Source: Nitrospirota bacterium (GTDB taxonomy: Bacteria; Nitrospirota; Leptospirillia; Leptospirillales; Leptospirillaceae). Taken from it: DNA of 64,000 nucleotides. Location of the stretch: positions 52,737 to 116,736 of the forward strand of contig DAHVAL010000004.1 in NCBI GenBank assembly GCA_027314645.1, in the 5' to 3' direction. Under the pieces are notes generated by a model, which worked only from the letters and a program-made list of their open reading frames with translations, did not search any database and was not told where the DNA came from. The position numbers and the translations under genes are program-made. Positions 28,269 through 36,989 of this stretch are shown here, in pieces (positions within the stretch are counted from its first letter, which is position 1; each line of letters starts with the position of its first letter).

Positions 28269-28383
28269 GGTCAGACCTCCTCTGTTCTGCAACTCCTTCT
28301 CCCCCGGACAATAGATCCCACGTGAGAAGTCTCTGTATAATGGATGTATGAGCTCTTCACCCCTCTTGAACCAAGGAGTTTCC

Positions 28384-28635
28384 ATGGCCCAGGTCAAACT
28401 TGTTTATGCAAGCTGGTGCCCTTCCTGTCCTGCCGCAAAAAGTTTCTGGCAGCGGTTACGCCAGGAGGTGTCCTTCAGCTATGAGGAAATCGACATTGAC
28501 AGCCCCCGAGGGAAAGAACTGGCGGAACGCTATAACATCCAGTCCGTTCCAACATCCCTGGTGAACGACCGCCCCTATTTTGTCGGCCTGCCAGAACGGC
28601 AGCGGGCTCTCTTGCTCCTGAAATCCCCCCGCTAG
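28384..28635 (+). CDS. Glutaredoxin/thioredoxin-like protein (CPSC)
   Basis: 83-aa small redox protein. MAQVKLVYASWCPSCPAAKSFW has the CxxC active site after strand 1; ERYNIQSVPTSLVNDRPYF supplies the cis-Pro (VPT). No signal peptide, so cytosolic. ATG 28384 has AAGGAG 5 bp upstream; the track's earlier start lacks this. Divergent from the DUF6132-like gene; the roughly 115 bp between starts must hold both promoters. Confidence 0.85.
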   Translation: MAQVKLVYASWCPSCPAAKSFWQRLRQEVSFSYEEIDIDSPRGKELAERYNIQSVPTSLVNDRPYFVGLPERQRALLLLKSPR

Positions 28636-28672
28636 AATTTGCATCGCGTTCCTTGGGACCCCTCCGATCCTC

Positions 28673-30043
28673 CTAAGGCTGGGCCTTCGTAGGATCCGGC
28701 CAACCCATTCGCCCGAGGGAGGAGAGATACATGGCGAGATCATGCTGCTGCTGTTTCGTGAGAAAGGTGAAGTTCGGCATGATCGAATCAGGAAAATTCG
28801 CCTTGGAGTTCACGAATTGAACCTCAAGCCAGGAGAGGGGATGACCGACGAGCCCCTCTTCGGAGAGATCCGGTCCGATCTTTCCCCCTTTGCCGAAAAC
28901 AGCATGGCATCCAAGGCATCCGGAGTGATTAAAGACGACCTGCCCTCTTTGCATCGAAGCCCTGTCAACATCCACAAGCTTTTTATACCCATGTTCCGCC
29001 ATTAAGGAAAGAATGAGCATGGCCCCAAGGATAAACAGCGTCGACAGGACAGAAATCGGCCTTCTGAATGGGGAACGGACAGGCTTCTTGTCGATGAATG
29101 GGAGAAAGACAAGAACGATCCCGATCAGCACAGGGAGACCGACCACCCCGACAATTTCCGGGCGAACCATTTTGAGGAGCTGAAAGATCCAATCAAAGTA
29201 CCATGCGGGCGTCGGACTATAGGCGGCATTGGACGGATTGGCGACAGACTCGAGGCCCGGTGGGCGAAAGAGGGCCAACACCAGAATCAGGATGAACACC
29301 CCCAGCATCCCAAAGGAGTCCATCAGCACCTGTCGAGGATAAAACGTGTCCTTCGTCGCCTCGTTTTGTTCCGGCGACCCGGAGAAGGGCCCTGCGGGAC
29401 CGACACGACGGAAGATCACCATGTGGAGAATCACGAAGAGAATGAACAGCGTCGGCAGGATCATGGTATGAATCGTGAAGAAGTGGGACAGGGTGAGGGC
29501 TCCCAGACCCACGCCGCCCCGGATCGCGGCCTTGAGGATCTCTCCGACCACCGGAACGAGACCGATCATGTTCGTTCCCACAATCGTCCCCCAATAGGCC
29601 CGCTCATCCCACGGAAGGAGATACCCGGAAAAGGCGGCGATCATGGTCAAGGCAAAAAGGACCGTTCCGATCAGCCACATGATCTCTCTGGGCCGTTTGT
29701 AGGCTCCCCAAAGAAACACCTGGAGAAGGTGGAGTCCTACGGCGATCACCATGATCGAGGAGCCCCAAAAGTGGATTCCTCGGATCAGCCTTCCAACCGG
29801 GAAACCTCTATAGGTGAGGTGATCGATATAGTTGACGCTGTCCCACGCGTGGTCGGGGGTGCCTCCATAGTAAAAGGCCAGCATCATGCCGGTGACAAAT
29901 TGCAAGATCAGAACAAAGAGCACCATCGAGCCGGGAATGTAGGCCCAACGGGAGCCTCCGGGAATCGGCTCGTCGAGGAGAAAACTCATGAGGGCACGGA
30001 TACGAACACGTTCCTCCAGGTAAGCCAAAATTTTCTGTCCCAT
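28673..30043 (-). CDS. Cytochrome b with fused C-terminal cytochrome c (bc complex)
   Basis: Quinol:cytochrome c oxidoreductase core subunit, 456 aa. Haem-b histidines lie in GIHFWGSSIMVIAVGLHLLQVF and LSHFFTIHTMILPTLFILFVILHMVIF; SGYLLPWDERAYWGT and PAWYFDWIFQLLK (PEWY-loop equivalent, with Ala for Glu) form the quinol site. About eight membrane helices. After the last one comes a monohaem cytochrome c domain: GQVVFNHSGCLGCHAVFGKGGKIGPDL with distal Met in SIMPNF. No separate c1 gene is adjacent; the fusion supplies it. Follows the Rieske gene by 17 bp. Confidence 0.93.
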   Translation of the reverse strand: MGQKILAYLEERVRIRALMSFLLDEPIPGGSRWAYIPGSMVLFVLILQFVTGMMLAFYYGGTPDHAWDSVNYIDHLTYRGFPVGRLIRGIHFWGSSIMVIAVGLHLLQVFLWGAYKRPREIMWLIGTVLFALTMIAAFSGYLLPWDERAYWGTIVGTNMIGLVPVVGEILKAAIRGGVGLGALTLSHFFTIHTMILPTLFILFVILHMVIFRRVGPAGPFSGSPEQNEATKDTFYPRQVLMDSFGMLGVFILILVLALFRPPGLESVANPSNAAYSPTPAWYFDWIFQLLKMVRPEIVGVVGLPVLIGIVLVFLPFIDKKPVRSPFRRPISVLSTLFILGAMLILSLMAEHGYKKLVDVDRASMQRGQVVFNHSGCLGCHAVFGKGGKIGPDLSEEGLVGHPLSWLEVQFVNSKANFPDSIMPNFTFLTKQQQHDLAMYLSSLGRMGWPDPTKAQP

Positions 30044-30060
30044 CGCAGCGTTCCTTTATC

Positions 30061-30993
30061 TCAGGCAAGGCGGACCTTGGCCGCAATTCCGATGGCGAAT
30101 TGTTCGTAGATCACCGAAATGGAGCCATCCGGACCGATCCGGACCGGAAGTTGGTCCATTGGACGAGGGGCGGGGCCGCTCACCCTTTTTCCATTGAGTT
30201 CGTAGACAGAGTGGTGGCAAGGGCAGATGAAAAGCTTCTGCCCGTTATGCCATTGAGGGGCACATCCCAAGTGGGGGCAAATTGGAGACAACACAGTGAG
30301 ACGAGGATCGGAGTTGCGTCTTTCGAGTGGAGAGTCGATGTTCTTGGTCTGATCTGCGGATCGGGACCAACGGTCGGACTCTCCCGTGTGCCGAATCAGC
30401 CACACCGACCGCTCTTCGGGAACCCGCATCCATCCGCTCACAGCAACGGCTCGAAACGCTTTCTGAACCGGCTCATCGACGGGAAGATCAAGAAGCTTCA
30501 CCCCGAGGTCCCGCCAGGTATCGGTGACGGGCGTGGTCGCCGCGGCCATGATATACCCTCCGATCGGCACAAGAAGTGTGAGGCCGATGGCGGCAGCCAC
30601 GATGCCAACGGAGCGCCCCATGAAGGCTCTTCTCGACAAGGCGCCCGCCTCCCCTCCAAGACGCACATCCAAGGGCTTGATCGTCATGAGAGCGCCCATT
30701 TCGATGCGGTAACCCGGTGGAAAGAACCAGGGAGGAACCTCTTCGTACTGGGAGGGATCAAAGATGGGGGAGGCATGCCAATCGGATTCGGTCAATGATG
30801 TCCGGATCTCTGAAGCGGTCACTGAGTTCACGCGGTCAAGGTCGATGATGCGCAGCGACTCCAGAGAGCGGACGACAATTCCGGTGACATGATGCAGTGA
30901 CGCGGAAAAAAGAACTTTTTCCATGCGTCCAAGGGTCTCCCCCCGGAGGTCCATCACAGGGATCCCCACCCTGTAAGTCACTTCTTCGCGCAT
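30061..30993 (-). CDS. Rieske Fe-S subunit with N-terminal PRC-barrel domain
   Basis: Electron-transfer subunit of the bc complex, unusually long (310 aa). Residues ~5-70 (YRVGIPVMDLRGETLGRMEK...SLHHVTGIVVRS...IIDLDRVNSVTASEI) look like a PRC-barrel. A Tat-like or uncleaved anchor follows (LSRRAFMGRSVGIVAAAIGLTLLVPIGGYIM; RRAFMG resembles a twin-arginine motif), then the Rieske fold with CPHLGC and CPCHHS cluster ligands. Start: ATG 30993, 6 bp after GGGAG; the track ATG at 30999 abuts it. First gene of the bc operon. Confidence 0.9.
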   Translation of the reverse strand: MREEVTYRVGIPVMDLRGETLGRMEKVLFSASLHHVTGIVVRSLESLRIIDLDRVNSVTASEIRTSLTESDWHASPIFDPSQYEEVPPWFFPPGYRIEMGALMTIKPLDVRLGGEAGALSRRAFMGRSVGIVAAAIGLTLLVPIGGYIMAAATTPVTDTWRDLGVKLLDLPVDEPVQKAFRAVAVSGWMRVPEERSVWLIRHTGESDRWSRSADQTKNIDSPLERRNSDPRLTVLSPICPHLGCAPQWHNGQKLFICPCHHSVYELNGKRVSGPAPRPMDQLPVRIGPDGSISVIYEQFAIGIAAKVRLA

Positions 30994-31114
30994 GCGCATC
31001 TCCCGAATTCAATTTTCAGCTTTCGACAACACCCTGCCCCGGGCATCCCCGAATTGCAAACCGATTGGCGAGACACTTCCTTAGATTGAAATCCGGAGAC
31101 CTCTTTCTGTCCGC

Positions 31115-31936
31115 TTAGACCATTCCCATTTGGCGGTATCCGAGATCCACGAAGAGGACCTCTCCCGTCACCGCGCGCAACAGTGGCGATAGAAGAGCCA
31201 CGGTCGCATCGGCCACCTCTTCCGCGGTGAGTTCCTGGTGCTTGAGGGGAGCGCGTTCGGCCACGGTTTTCTGCATATCTCCAAACCCTTTGATCGCCCT
31301 CCCGGACGCCGTTTTGATCGGTCCGGCGCTCACGGCATTCACGCGAATTCCCGAGACTCCAAGGTCGTAAGCCAGATAGCGGACTGAAGCCTCCAGGGCG
31401 GCTTTGGCGGCCCCCATCACATTGTAATGCGGGACGATGCGCTCCGACCCCAAGTATGTCATGGCCACAATCGAGCTTCCCGGAACCATGCAAGAGGCAA
31501 AGGCCCGACTCAGGGCGACAAGTGAAAAAGCGCTGATTTCCTGGGCCATGAGGAATCCGTCCCTGCTCGTATCAAGAAAGGCGCCATCGAGTTCTTCCCT
31601 CTTGGCAAAGGCGATGCTATGCACAAATCCATCCAAGGTGAGGCCTTCTGATTTCAGCGTCTCGGCCACGGCCGAAATTTCCGCATCGTTCCGGACATCC
31701 AAGGGAAGCAGCAAAGGAGCGCGATGGTGTTCCGGAAGGTCCTCCAGCATCTTCTGAATCGTCGATCGTTGGGCCTCTCCTTGGTATGTCATGGTCGCCC
31801 GCCCGCCGGCGCGCGCAATCGACTGGACCACGGCCCACGCGATGGACCAGCGGTTCGCGACCCCGGTCACGAGAATATGCCGGCCGGAAAGAAGTGGGGC
31901 CTGAAGGGGATTGGGGGCGGAAGAAGAAGGGGTCAT
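31115..31936 (-). CDS. fabI: Enoyl-[acyl-carrier-protein] reductase (NADH) FabI
   Basis: Last step of the fatty-acid elongation cycle. SDR fold with the divergent FabI nucleotide motif (ILVTGVANRWSIAWAVVQSIARAGG), PLDVRNDAEI, VHSIAFAKREELDG, and the catalytic YLGSERIVPHYNVMGAAKAALE (Tyr-x6-Tyr/Lys). C-terminal PIKTASGRAIKGF. The track start (32017) extends into the upstream gene; ATG 31936 (MTPSSSAPNPL) follows AAGG and overlaps the upstream stop by 4 bp. About 273 aa. Confidence 0.95.
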   Translation of the reverse strand: MTPSSSAPNPLQAPLLSGRHILVTGVANRWSIAWAVVQSIARAGGRATMTYQGEAQRSTIQKMLEDLPEHHRAPLLLPLDVRNDAEISAVAETLKSEGLTLDGFVHSIAFAKREELDGAFLDTSRDGFLMAQEISAFSLVALSRAFASCMVPGSSIVAMTYLGSERIVPHYNVMGAAKAALEASVRYLAYDLGVSGIRVNAVSAGPIKTASGRAIKGFGDMQKTVAERAPLKHQELTAEEVADATVALLSPLLRAVTGEVLFVDLGYRQMGMV

Positions 31937-32970
31937 GGACGCGTCCTTACCTTGGAGGTGATTGACTGGCCGCTTGGTTGTTGGGAAATGATCGACAGCG
32001 GATAACCAAAAAGCCATGTCTCATCATGGTCCGGATCATTCATCACCACAAAAAGAATAGGCCAACTGGGGAAAATATACAAGCGGACCGGGCGGAAAGG
32101 AAAGCGTATCCTCTTTTTTTCTTTCAAGGTTGACGCTTCAAAAACAATCAAACTCTTGGATTTATGGAAGAGAGCCAGAACCTTTTCAGAGCCGGGAAAA
32201 AGGACGAGATCGCGCACCCCCCGTCTGAATCGGCCGCGCAGGGGGAATCGCAGGGTCTCTCCGGTAAGCCCCTCTCGAATGATGGCATCGTGGCAACCCG
32301 CCAAAAATCCTCCCTCGGGAAGAGGCAGAACGCGGACGGGGTCGATGCACCGGTCAAGATCGGTGGTTTTGATCACTGCAAGAGGATTGGTGCCGATTTC
32401 CATCACCGAATCTGTGAGATTGAGGGGAAGCCAAAGGTGTCCGTCCATCCCTGTCGATGCCTGCCCAAATGCTTCCCCTACAGCCATCCAAGAGGTGGGT
32501 TCATACCGATCCCGATCGAGCTCGTAAAGGATATGAACCCCTCTTGCCACCAAGTAAAAATGATCGTCCGGACCTCCAATGATCTGCCCGGGATTGAGCC
32601 CGACCGTCCGCAATAACGGAGGGCCCGCAGACACCGTCGGTCCGATCAGCAATGATCGACTTGAATCGAGATCGACCAGGAGTCGATGGCCAAAGCGGCT
32701 CACGGCCATATTCTCCGGGTGATTCAGTCCTTGAAGACGGGGGGTAAGGGTCCAGGTCTTTGTCGAGAGACGGGAAATTGTTCCATCGGGTTTGGAGAGG
32801 ACAAACAGATGACCGGCGCCTTCCGCAAGAATCAGCCTCCCCTCGTCGAAGGAGCGTGAAAAAAGAGGGGTCGGAGGCTTTTCAACGGCCCGGGCCGACA
32901 AAGAGAAGACCAACAGATAAAGGGCGCTTCCCAATAAAATGGAAGGGCGGCACCGAGGGATGAAGGACAT
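31933..32970 (-). CDS. Exported beta-propeller-like protein, unknown function
   Basis: 345 aa with a signal peptide (SILLGSALYLLVFSLSARA). The mature part has repeating strand patterns (GRLILAEGAGHLFVLSKPDGTISRLSTKTW; HLWLPLNLTDSVMEIGTN; KVLALFHKSKSLIVFEASTLKEK) of the kind seen in SMP-30/NHL or YVTN-type propellers; no catalytic motif was recognised. Start ATG 32970 or GTG 32985; neither has a strong site. It is translationally linked at both ends: it overlaps or touches the stop of the unknown 389-aa gene, and its own stop overlaps fabI (ATGA). Confidence 0.7.
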   Translation of the reverse strand: MSFIPRCRPSILLGSALYLLVFSLSARAVEKPPTPLFSRSFDEGRLILAEGAGHLFVLSKPDGTISRLSTKTWTLTPRLQGLNHPENMAVSRFGHRLLVDLDSSRSLLIGPTVSAGPPLLRTVGLNPGQIIGGPDDHFYLVARGVHILYELDRDRYEPTSWMAVGEAFGQASTGMDGHLWLPLNLTDSVMEIGTNPLAVIKTTDLDRCIDPVRVLPLPEGGFLAGCHDAIIREGLTGETLRFPLRGRFRRGVRDLVLFPGSEKVLALFHKSKSLIVFEASTLKEKKRIRFPFRPVRLYIFPSWPILFVVMNDPDHDETWLFGYPLSIISQQPSGQSITSKVRTRP

Positions 32971-32974
32971 GGAC

Positions 32975-34144
32975 CTATACGACACCCAGGGAAAGGAACC
33001 TTCCCCCGCCTTTACGCTTATTCCACCGAACTGACAACCCCATCATCGACTCCATGATTCGGGGAACGTAATGTTCCATAAATTGTCCCACATATTCGTC
33101 CACGGCCAGAAACCTGAGAAGCGGCTCCGTGGGGTCGTTCCCATCGACTTCGATCCAGAGAGCGCGGTCGCGCCACACCGGCGTCATTCCAACCCGTTCA
33201 GGGTGAATCCTGCCCTCCTCAAGGGTCCGGGCCAGAAACGCCCCAAATTCGATCGTGGCGGCCATCGGCAGCATCAGTGACCATGGAACGATGGACACAT
33301 GGCCCCCGCCTGATTCCTCATCCCTCGGAAGGGGGGAGGAGAGGTCAAAGATCCCGGCAATCGCCGCCCCGATCTCCTCCTGGATCCCTCCAGAAAACCG
33401 TTCATCCAGGATCTCGCCCCACTCTCCCTCATAGGGAGGCGTTATCCGCACAACCCCGACCAGCGCTCCTCGACCCTGTTCCAGGGTCTGACCGAACACC
33501 TTGAGGACGGAATCCGACGGCAATAGAATCTCGTCGGCCGGATGATCCCAATCTCCGAGCAAGGATTCGGCAAGCATGACCGGAACCTCGTCGAGCGTTC
33601 CCGCCGATTCCATCGAAAATCCGAAATTCAGTCGCTCTTCGACAAATCCACGGCGACTATCATACGAAAAAGTATAAATATCTGCAAAAGAGAAGACGCG
33701 CGGATGGAGGAACACCTGAACGAGATGACCGCTGTCGGAGAGGGCCGTTTCCAGAAGGCGCGCCAGAGGGGCCAGATTATCCAGCGTCAACGCCTCGGAA
33801 AGAGGCTGGTCAAGATCGACCAGAAGCCCGATACCATAAACCGCCTCCTCCGAAGGGGTCTCCCCTGGCTCTCCCGATTCTTCGTCGGGAACCTCTCCCT
33901 CAAGGTCAAATCTGTCATGGGACATTTCGAGATAATTGCGGATGAAGAGGGACCATTCCGGGGTCAATCCCGGAAGGCCGACAAGCTCTCCAAGATCTCC
34001 TTCTTCGGCCAGAATGTCCAGAATATCCGAGAACCTCATGGAGGTTTCCTCATCCTCCAGCGTTTCGGAGGGAGAGCCTTTCCTGAGAATTCCCATCAAC
34101 TCCTCAACAAGCGAATCCTGGGGGTCCGACTCTTTGTCTATCAC
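32975..34144 (-). CDS. Conserved-looking unknown protein downstream of mutS
   Basis: 389 aa, soluble, acidic N-terminal third (DEETSMRFSDILDILAEEGDLGELVG; EVPDEESGEPGETPSEEA). No signal peptide, membrane helix or motif I recognise; the middle includes VQVFLHPRVFSFADIYTFSYDSRRGFVEERLNFGF and the end is MEHYVPRIMESMMGLSVRWNKRKGGG. The track start (34216) reads back into mutS; GTG 34144 overlaps the mutS stop as GTGA and has AAGGAG six bases upstream, so it is coupled to mutS. Confidence 0.72.
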   Translation of the reverse strand: MIDKESDPQDSLVEELMGILRKGSPSETLEDEETSMRFSDILDILAEEGDLGELVGLPGLTPEWSLFIRNYLEMSHDRFDLEGEVPDEESGEPGETPSEEAVYGIGLLVDLDQPLSEALTLDNLAPLARLLETALSDSGHLVQVFLHPRVFSFADIYTFSYDSRRGFVEERLNFGFSMESAGTLDEVPVMLAESLLGDWDHPADEILLPSDSVLKVFGQTLEQGRGALVGVVRITPPYEGEWGEILDERFSGGIQEEIGAAIAGIFDLSSPLPRDEESGGGHVSIVPWSLMLPMAATIEFGAFLARTLEEGRIHPERVGMTPVWRDRALWIEVDGNDPTEPLLRFLAVDEYVGQFMEHYVPRIMESMMGLSVRWNKRKGGGRFLSLGVV

Positions 34145-36690
34145 TCTTCTCTCCTTTGAGAATCCCCCGGGGATTCGCCCGCTTTGGGCCCCTCCCGAGA
34201 AATTCTGTTTTTCCATGAGAACAGGGGCATCGAGAAATCCTTTTCCGGAGGAACCGTCCTGTTTTTCTGAAGCACGCGGCGGGACTGGCCCGCTTCCCAG
34301 AAGGTCAAAATTTCCGTTGCGCGCCCGATCACTTCAGGCGGCAGTCCCGCCAGCTTTGCCACCTCGATCCCGTAAGACTGTTCGGCCCGTCCATCGCAAA
34401 TCCGATGTTCAAAGACCAGTTCGCCGTCACGGATCGACACCCGGACCGTTTGATTCCGGACGCGGAGGTGGGATCGTGCCATCTCGGAAAGTTCGTGATA
34501 ATGCGTGGCAAAAAGGGTGCGGCAACGGATTCGGTCATGAATGAATTCGCTCACTGCCCAGGCGATTGCCATTCCATCGAAGGTGGCCGTTCCTCGGCCC
34601 ACTTCGTCTAGGAGCACCAGGGAGCGCTGGGTGGCCGAGAACAGAATTCGGGAGACCTCGCTCATTTCCACCATGAAGGTCGAGGCGCCCTCGAGAATGT
34701 TGTCGGAGGCTCCTACCCGGGCGATCACGCGGTCGACGACGGGAAGACGCGCCAAGTCGGCGGGAACGGGACTTCCCGCTTGCGCCATAAGAACAATAAG
34801 GGCGATCTGGCGCATATAGGTCGATTTGCCCGCCATGTTCGGTCCGGTCAAAACGATGAATTCCCCGAACGACAGGTCTGTATCGTTGGGCATGAAGACG
34901 CCCGGGTCCATACGGGCTTCCAGGAGGGGGTGACGGCCGTTCCTGATCTGTAAGGTCTCCTCGGCTCCGATAAACTCGGGGAGGACATACCGTCGGAGAC
35001 GTCCATTCTCGAAAAAGGCGAGAAGGGCGTCCGCGTGGGCCACAAAATCCGAGAGAAGGTGGATTCGTTCTCGCTCCGCCAGAACGTCCCTACGAAGATT
35101 CTCGAGGACCTCCCCTTCCCTTGAAAGGACTCTTGCCCGACCCTCCCGCAGTTCGCCTTCAAACTCGATCAGTTCAGACAAGGTGAAACGTTCCGTGTTG
35201 GTCAGTGTCTGTTTCCGGAAATAATTTTCCGGCATCTGCTTCGCTTGGGTCCGGGAGACTTCGATATAGTATCCGGCCAGCTGGTTGTAGCGGATCCTGA
35301 GGTTCTCGATGCCCGTGCGTTTCCTCTCCCTTTCTTCAAGACCGGAGAGGACGCGGTCTCCCTCCGACTCGATCCGGCGGTACCCGGCCAACTGCTCATC
35401 AAAAGTGTCCCGGATGATCGGTCCCTCCCCCAGGACAAGGGCTGGCTCATCCACAAGGGCGCGATCGAGAAGCGAGAGCAACCCGGACCCTTCGCTCACC
35501 AGGGTTTCCATTCCGGGGAACCCGGGAAAAAGGGCCCGAAGCTCGGAGAGACCGACAAGTTCCATGGCGTTCCGGTACGACCTTCTCATTTCGGACAGGT
35601 CTCTTGGCAGGCGATGTCCCATGGCCAATCGGGCAAGAATCCGCTCAAGGTCCCCCACTCCCCGCAACATTGGATTCATTGCATCCGGAAGGCGGGGATG
35701 GGAGGAAAATCCACGGAGAACGGCATGCTTTTCCGTGATCGGCCCCGCATCGGAATCGGGGGACAGAAGCCAACGTCGAAGCATGCGGCTCCCCATCGGA
35801 GTCTTGCAACGGTCCAGCAAGGAGACGAGGGTTGCCGGCGTCTTTCCGTCCAAACCTGCGCCATCCCTGGGAAGGACATCCAGGTGCCTGAGCGTCCATC
35901 GGTCGAGAAGTAGCGTGGGGGAATCGCCTTCAAGGTCGACTCCCCGAAGGTGCCCCAGGACAGTCCGTTCATGAGTCGACAGAAACCCGAACAGAAGTCT
36001 TAAGGCCTCATCGGACACTTCGGGAAGATCGGGAAAGCGGTAGGTCGCGGGAAGCCAGGGGGAGAAGTCGGCCTCGCAGGGAGAATCATACACCACGGAA
36101 GGAATGCCCGGAAACCGCTCCGAAAGGGTGTTCGATTCAAGAATCAGCTCCCTGGCCTCTTTGCGCGCCAACCAATCCCTTAAGCTATCGAAATCTTCGT
36201 GAGACGGAGGAGACCAGACAGCGATCCGACCGCTCGTCAAATCTAGGGAGGCGGCCCCCCAGGAATTTCCCCGTTGAACCAGCGCGATTCCGTTCTGAGG
36301 AGCCCCTTCATCGCGGGACGGATCTTCGAGGAGCGTGAACCGGGTCACGGTACGGACGATCTCTCGCGGAAATAGCCCCGAAGAGTCCGGTCCGCTTGTC
36401 GATTGTTCGGCGATTGCCACGGCATAGCCGGCATGGACCAATTTCGGGAGATAAAGATCCAGGCTTTTGGCAGGGATTCCACACATCGGCACAGGGTCGG
36501 GGCGATTTTTGTCGCGGCTTGTCAGGGTGACCCCCAACAGCCGTGAGGCCAGTTCGGCTTGGTCCCCGAAAAGTTCGTAGAAATCCCCCAGCCGAAAGAA
36601 GAGAAAGGCCTCTCCCGCCTGTTTCCTGAGCCCCAGATACTGCTGGAACAGGGGTGTGTCCGGATACACATGGCGGGAGTTGGTGTTCAT
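34141..36690 (-). CDS. mutS: DNA mismatch repair protein MutS
   Basis: Mismatch sensor and ATPase. Mismatch-binding domain with FFRLGDFYELFGDQAELASRLLGVTLTSR (the Phe-x-Glu wedge is present as FYE), connector and lever domains, then the ABC-type ATPase: LTGPNMAGKSTYMRQIALIVLMAQAG (Walker A), SLVLLDEVGRGTATFDGMAIAWAV (Walker B), TLFATHYHELSEM. The track start (36951) is antisense-like read-in; ATG 36690 (MNTNSRHVYPDTPLFQQYLG) with GAGG 10 bp upstream gives the normal N-terminus and 849 aa. Heads the chain mutS-unknown-propeller-fabI. Confidence 0.96.
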   Translation of the reverse strand: MNTNSRHVYPDTPLFQQYLGLRKQAGEAFLFFRLGDFYELFGDQAELASRLLGVTLTSRDKNRPDPVPMCGIPAKSLDLYLPKLVHAGYAVAIAEQSTSGPDSSGLFPREIVRTVTRFTLLEDPSRDEGAPQNGIALVQRGNSWGAASLDLTSGRIAVWSPPSHEDFDSLRDWLARKEARELILESNTLSERFPGIPSVVYDSPCEADFSPWLPATYRFPDLPEVSDEALRLLFGFLSTHERTVLGHLRGVDLEGDSPTLLLDRWTLRHLDVLPRDGAGLDGKTPATLVSLLDRCKTPMGSRMLRRWLLSPDSDAGPITEKHAVLRGFSSHPRLPDAMNPMLRGVGDLERILARLAMGHRLPRDLSEMRRSYRNAMELVGLSELRALFPGFPGMETLVSEGSGLLSLLDRALVDEPALVLGEGPIIRDTFDEQLAGYRRIESEGDRVLSGLEERERKRTGIENLRIRYNQLAGYYIEVSRTQAKQMPENYFRKQTLTNTERFTLSELIEFEGELREGRARVLSREGEVLENLRRDVLAERERIHLLSDFVAHADALLAFFENGRLRRYVLPEFIGAEETLQIRNGRHPLLEARMDPGVFMPNDTDLSFGEFIVLTGPNMAGKSTYMRQIALIVLMAQAGSPVPADLARLPVVDRVIARVGASDNILEGASTFMVEMSEVSRILFSATQRSLVLLDEVGRGTATFDGMAIAWAVSEFIHDRIRCRTLFATHYHELSEMARSHLRVRNQTVRVSIRDGELVFEHRICDGRAEQSYGIEVAKLAGLPPEVIGRATEILTFWEAGQSRRVLQKNRTVPPEKDFSMPLFSWKNRISREGPKAGESPGDSQRREE

Positions 36691-36719
36691 GAAATCAGGG
36701 CCTCTGATAAAAACGTGAA

Positions 36720-36989
36720 TTAGTGGGAGGCATCGGGAGAATCGGAGTGGGAGGAGTCCATGCCCTGGGAGATTTTTTTCCTTTTGAAGCTCGCTCCGAT
36801 CCTGATAAGGATGCCGCCGAAGATGCTGAGCGCTATTCCCGTCAGGACCGATCCGATGACGATGACTCCGACAGAAAAGGGTCCGATCCTTCCGGATCCT
36901 GGAACAATGATATCGACGTGCTCCTGGTCGTTTTCCATCATAAAAAGCCATCCGGCGACCATCAAAAGCAGGACAAGAATGATCCTCAT
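36720..36989 (-). CDS. LapA-domain small membrane protein
   Basis: 89 aa: two membrane segments (MRIILVLLLMVAGWLFMMEN and GPFSVGVIVIGSVLTGIALSIFGGILIRIG) separated by a short loop (DQEHVDIIVPGSGR), followed by a basic cytosolic tail with KRKK. This is the LapA/DUF1049 layout; in E. coli LapA acts in lipopolysaccharide assembly control. The track start is replaced by ATG 36989, which overlaps the udg stop by 4 bp and follows GAGGAA. Confidence 0.75.
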   Translation of the reverse strand: MRIILVLLLMVAGWLFMMENDQEHVDIIVPGSGRIGPFSVGVIVIGSVLTGIALSIFGGILIRIGASFKRKKISQGMDSSHSDSPDASH

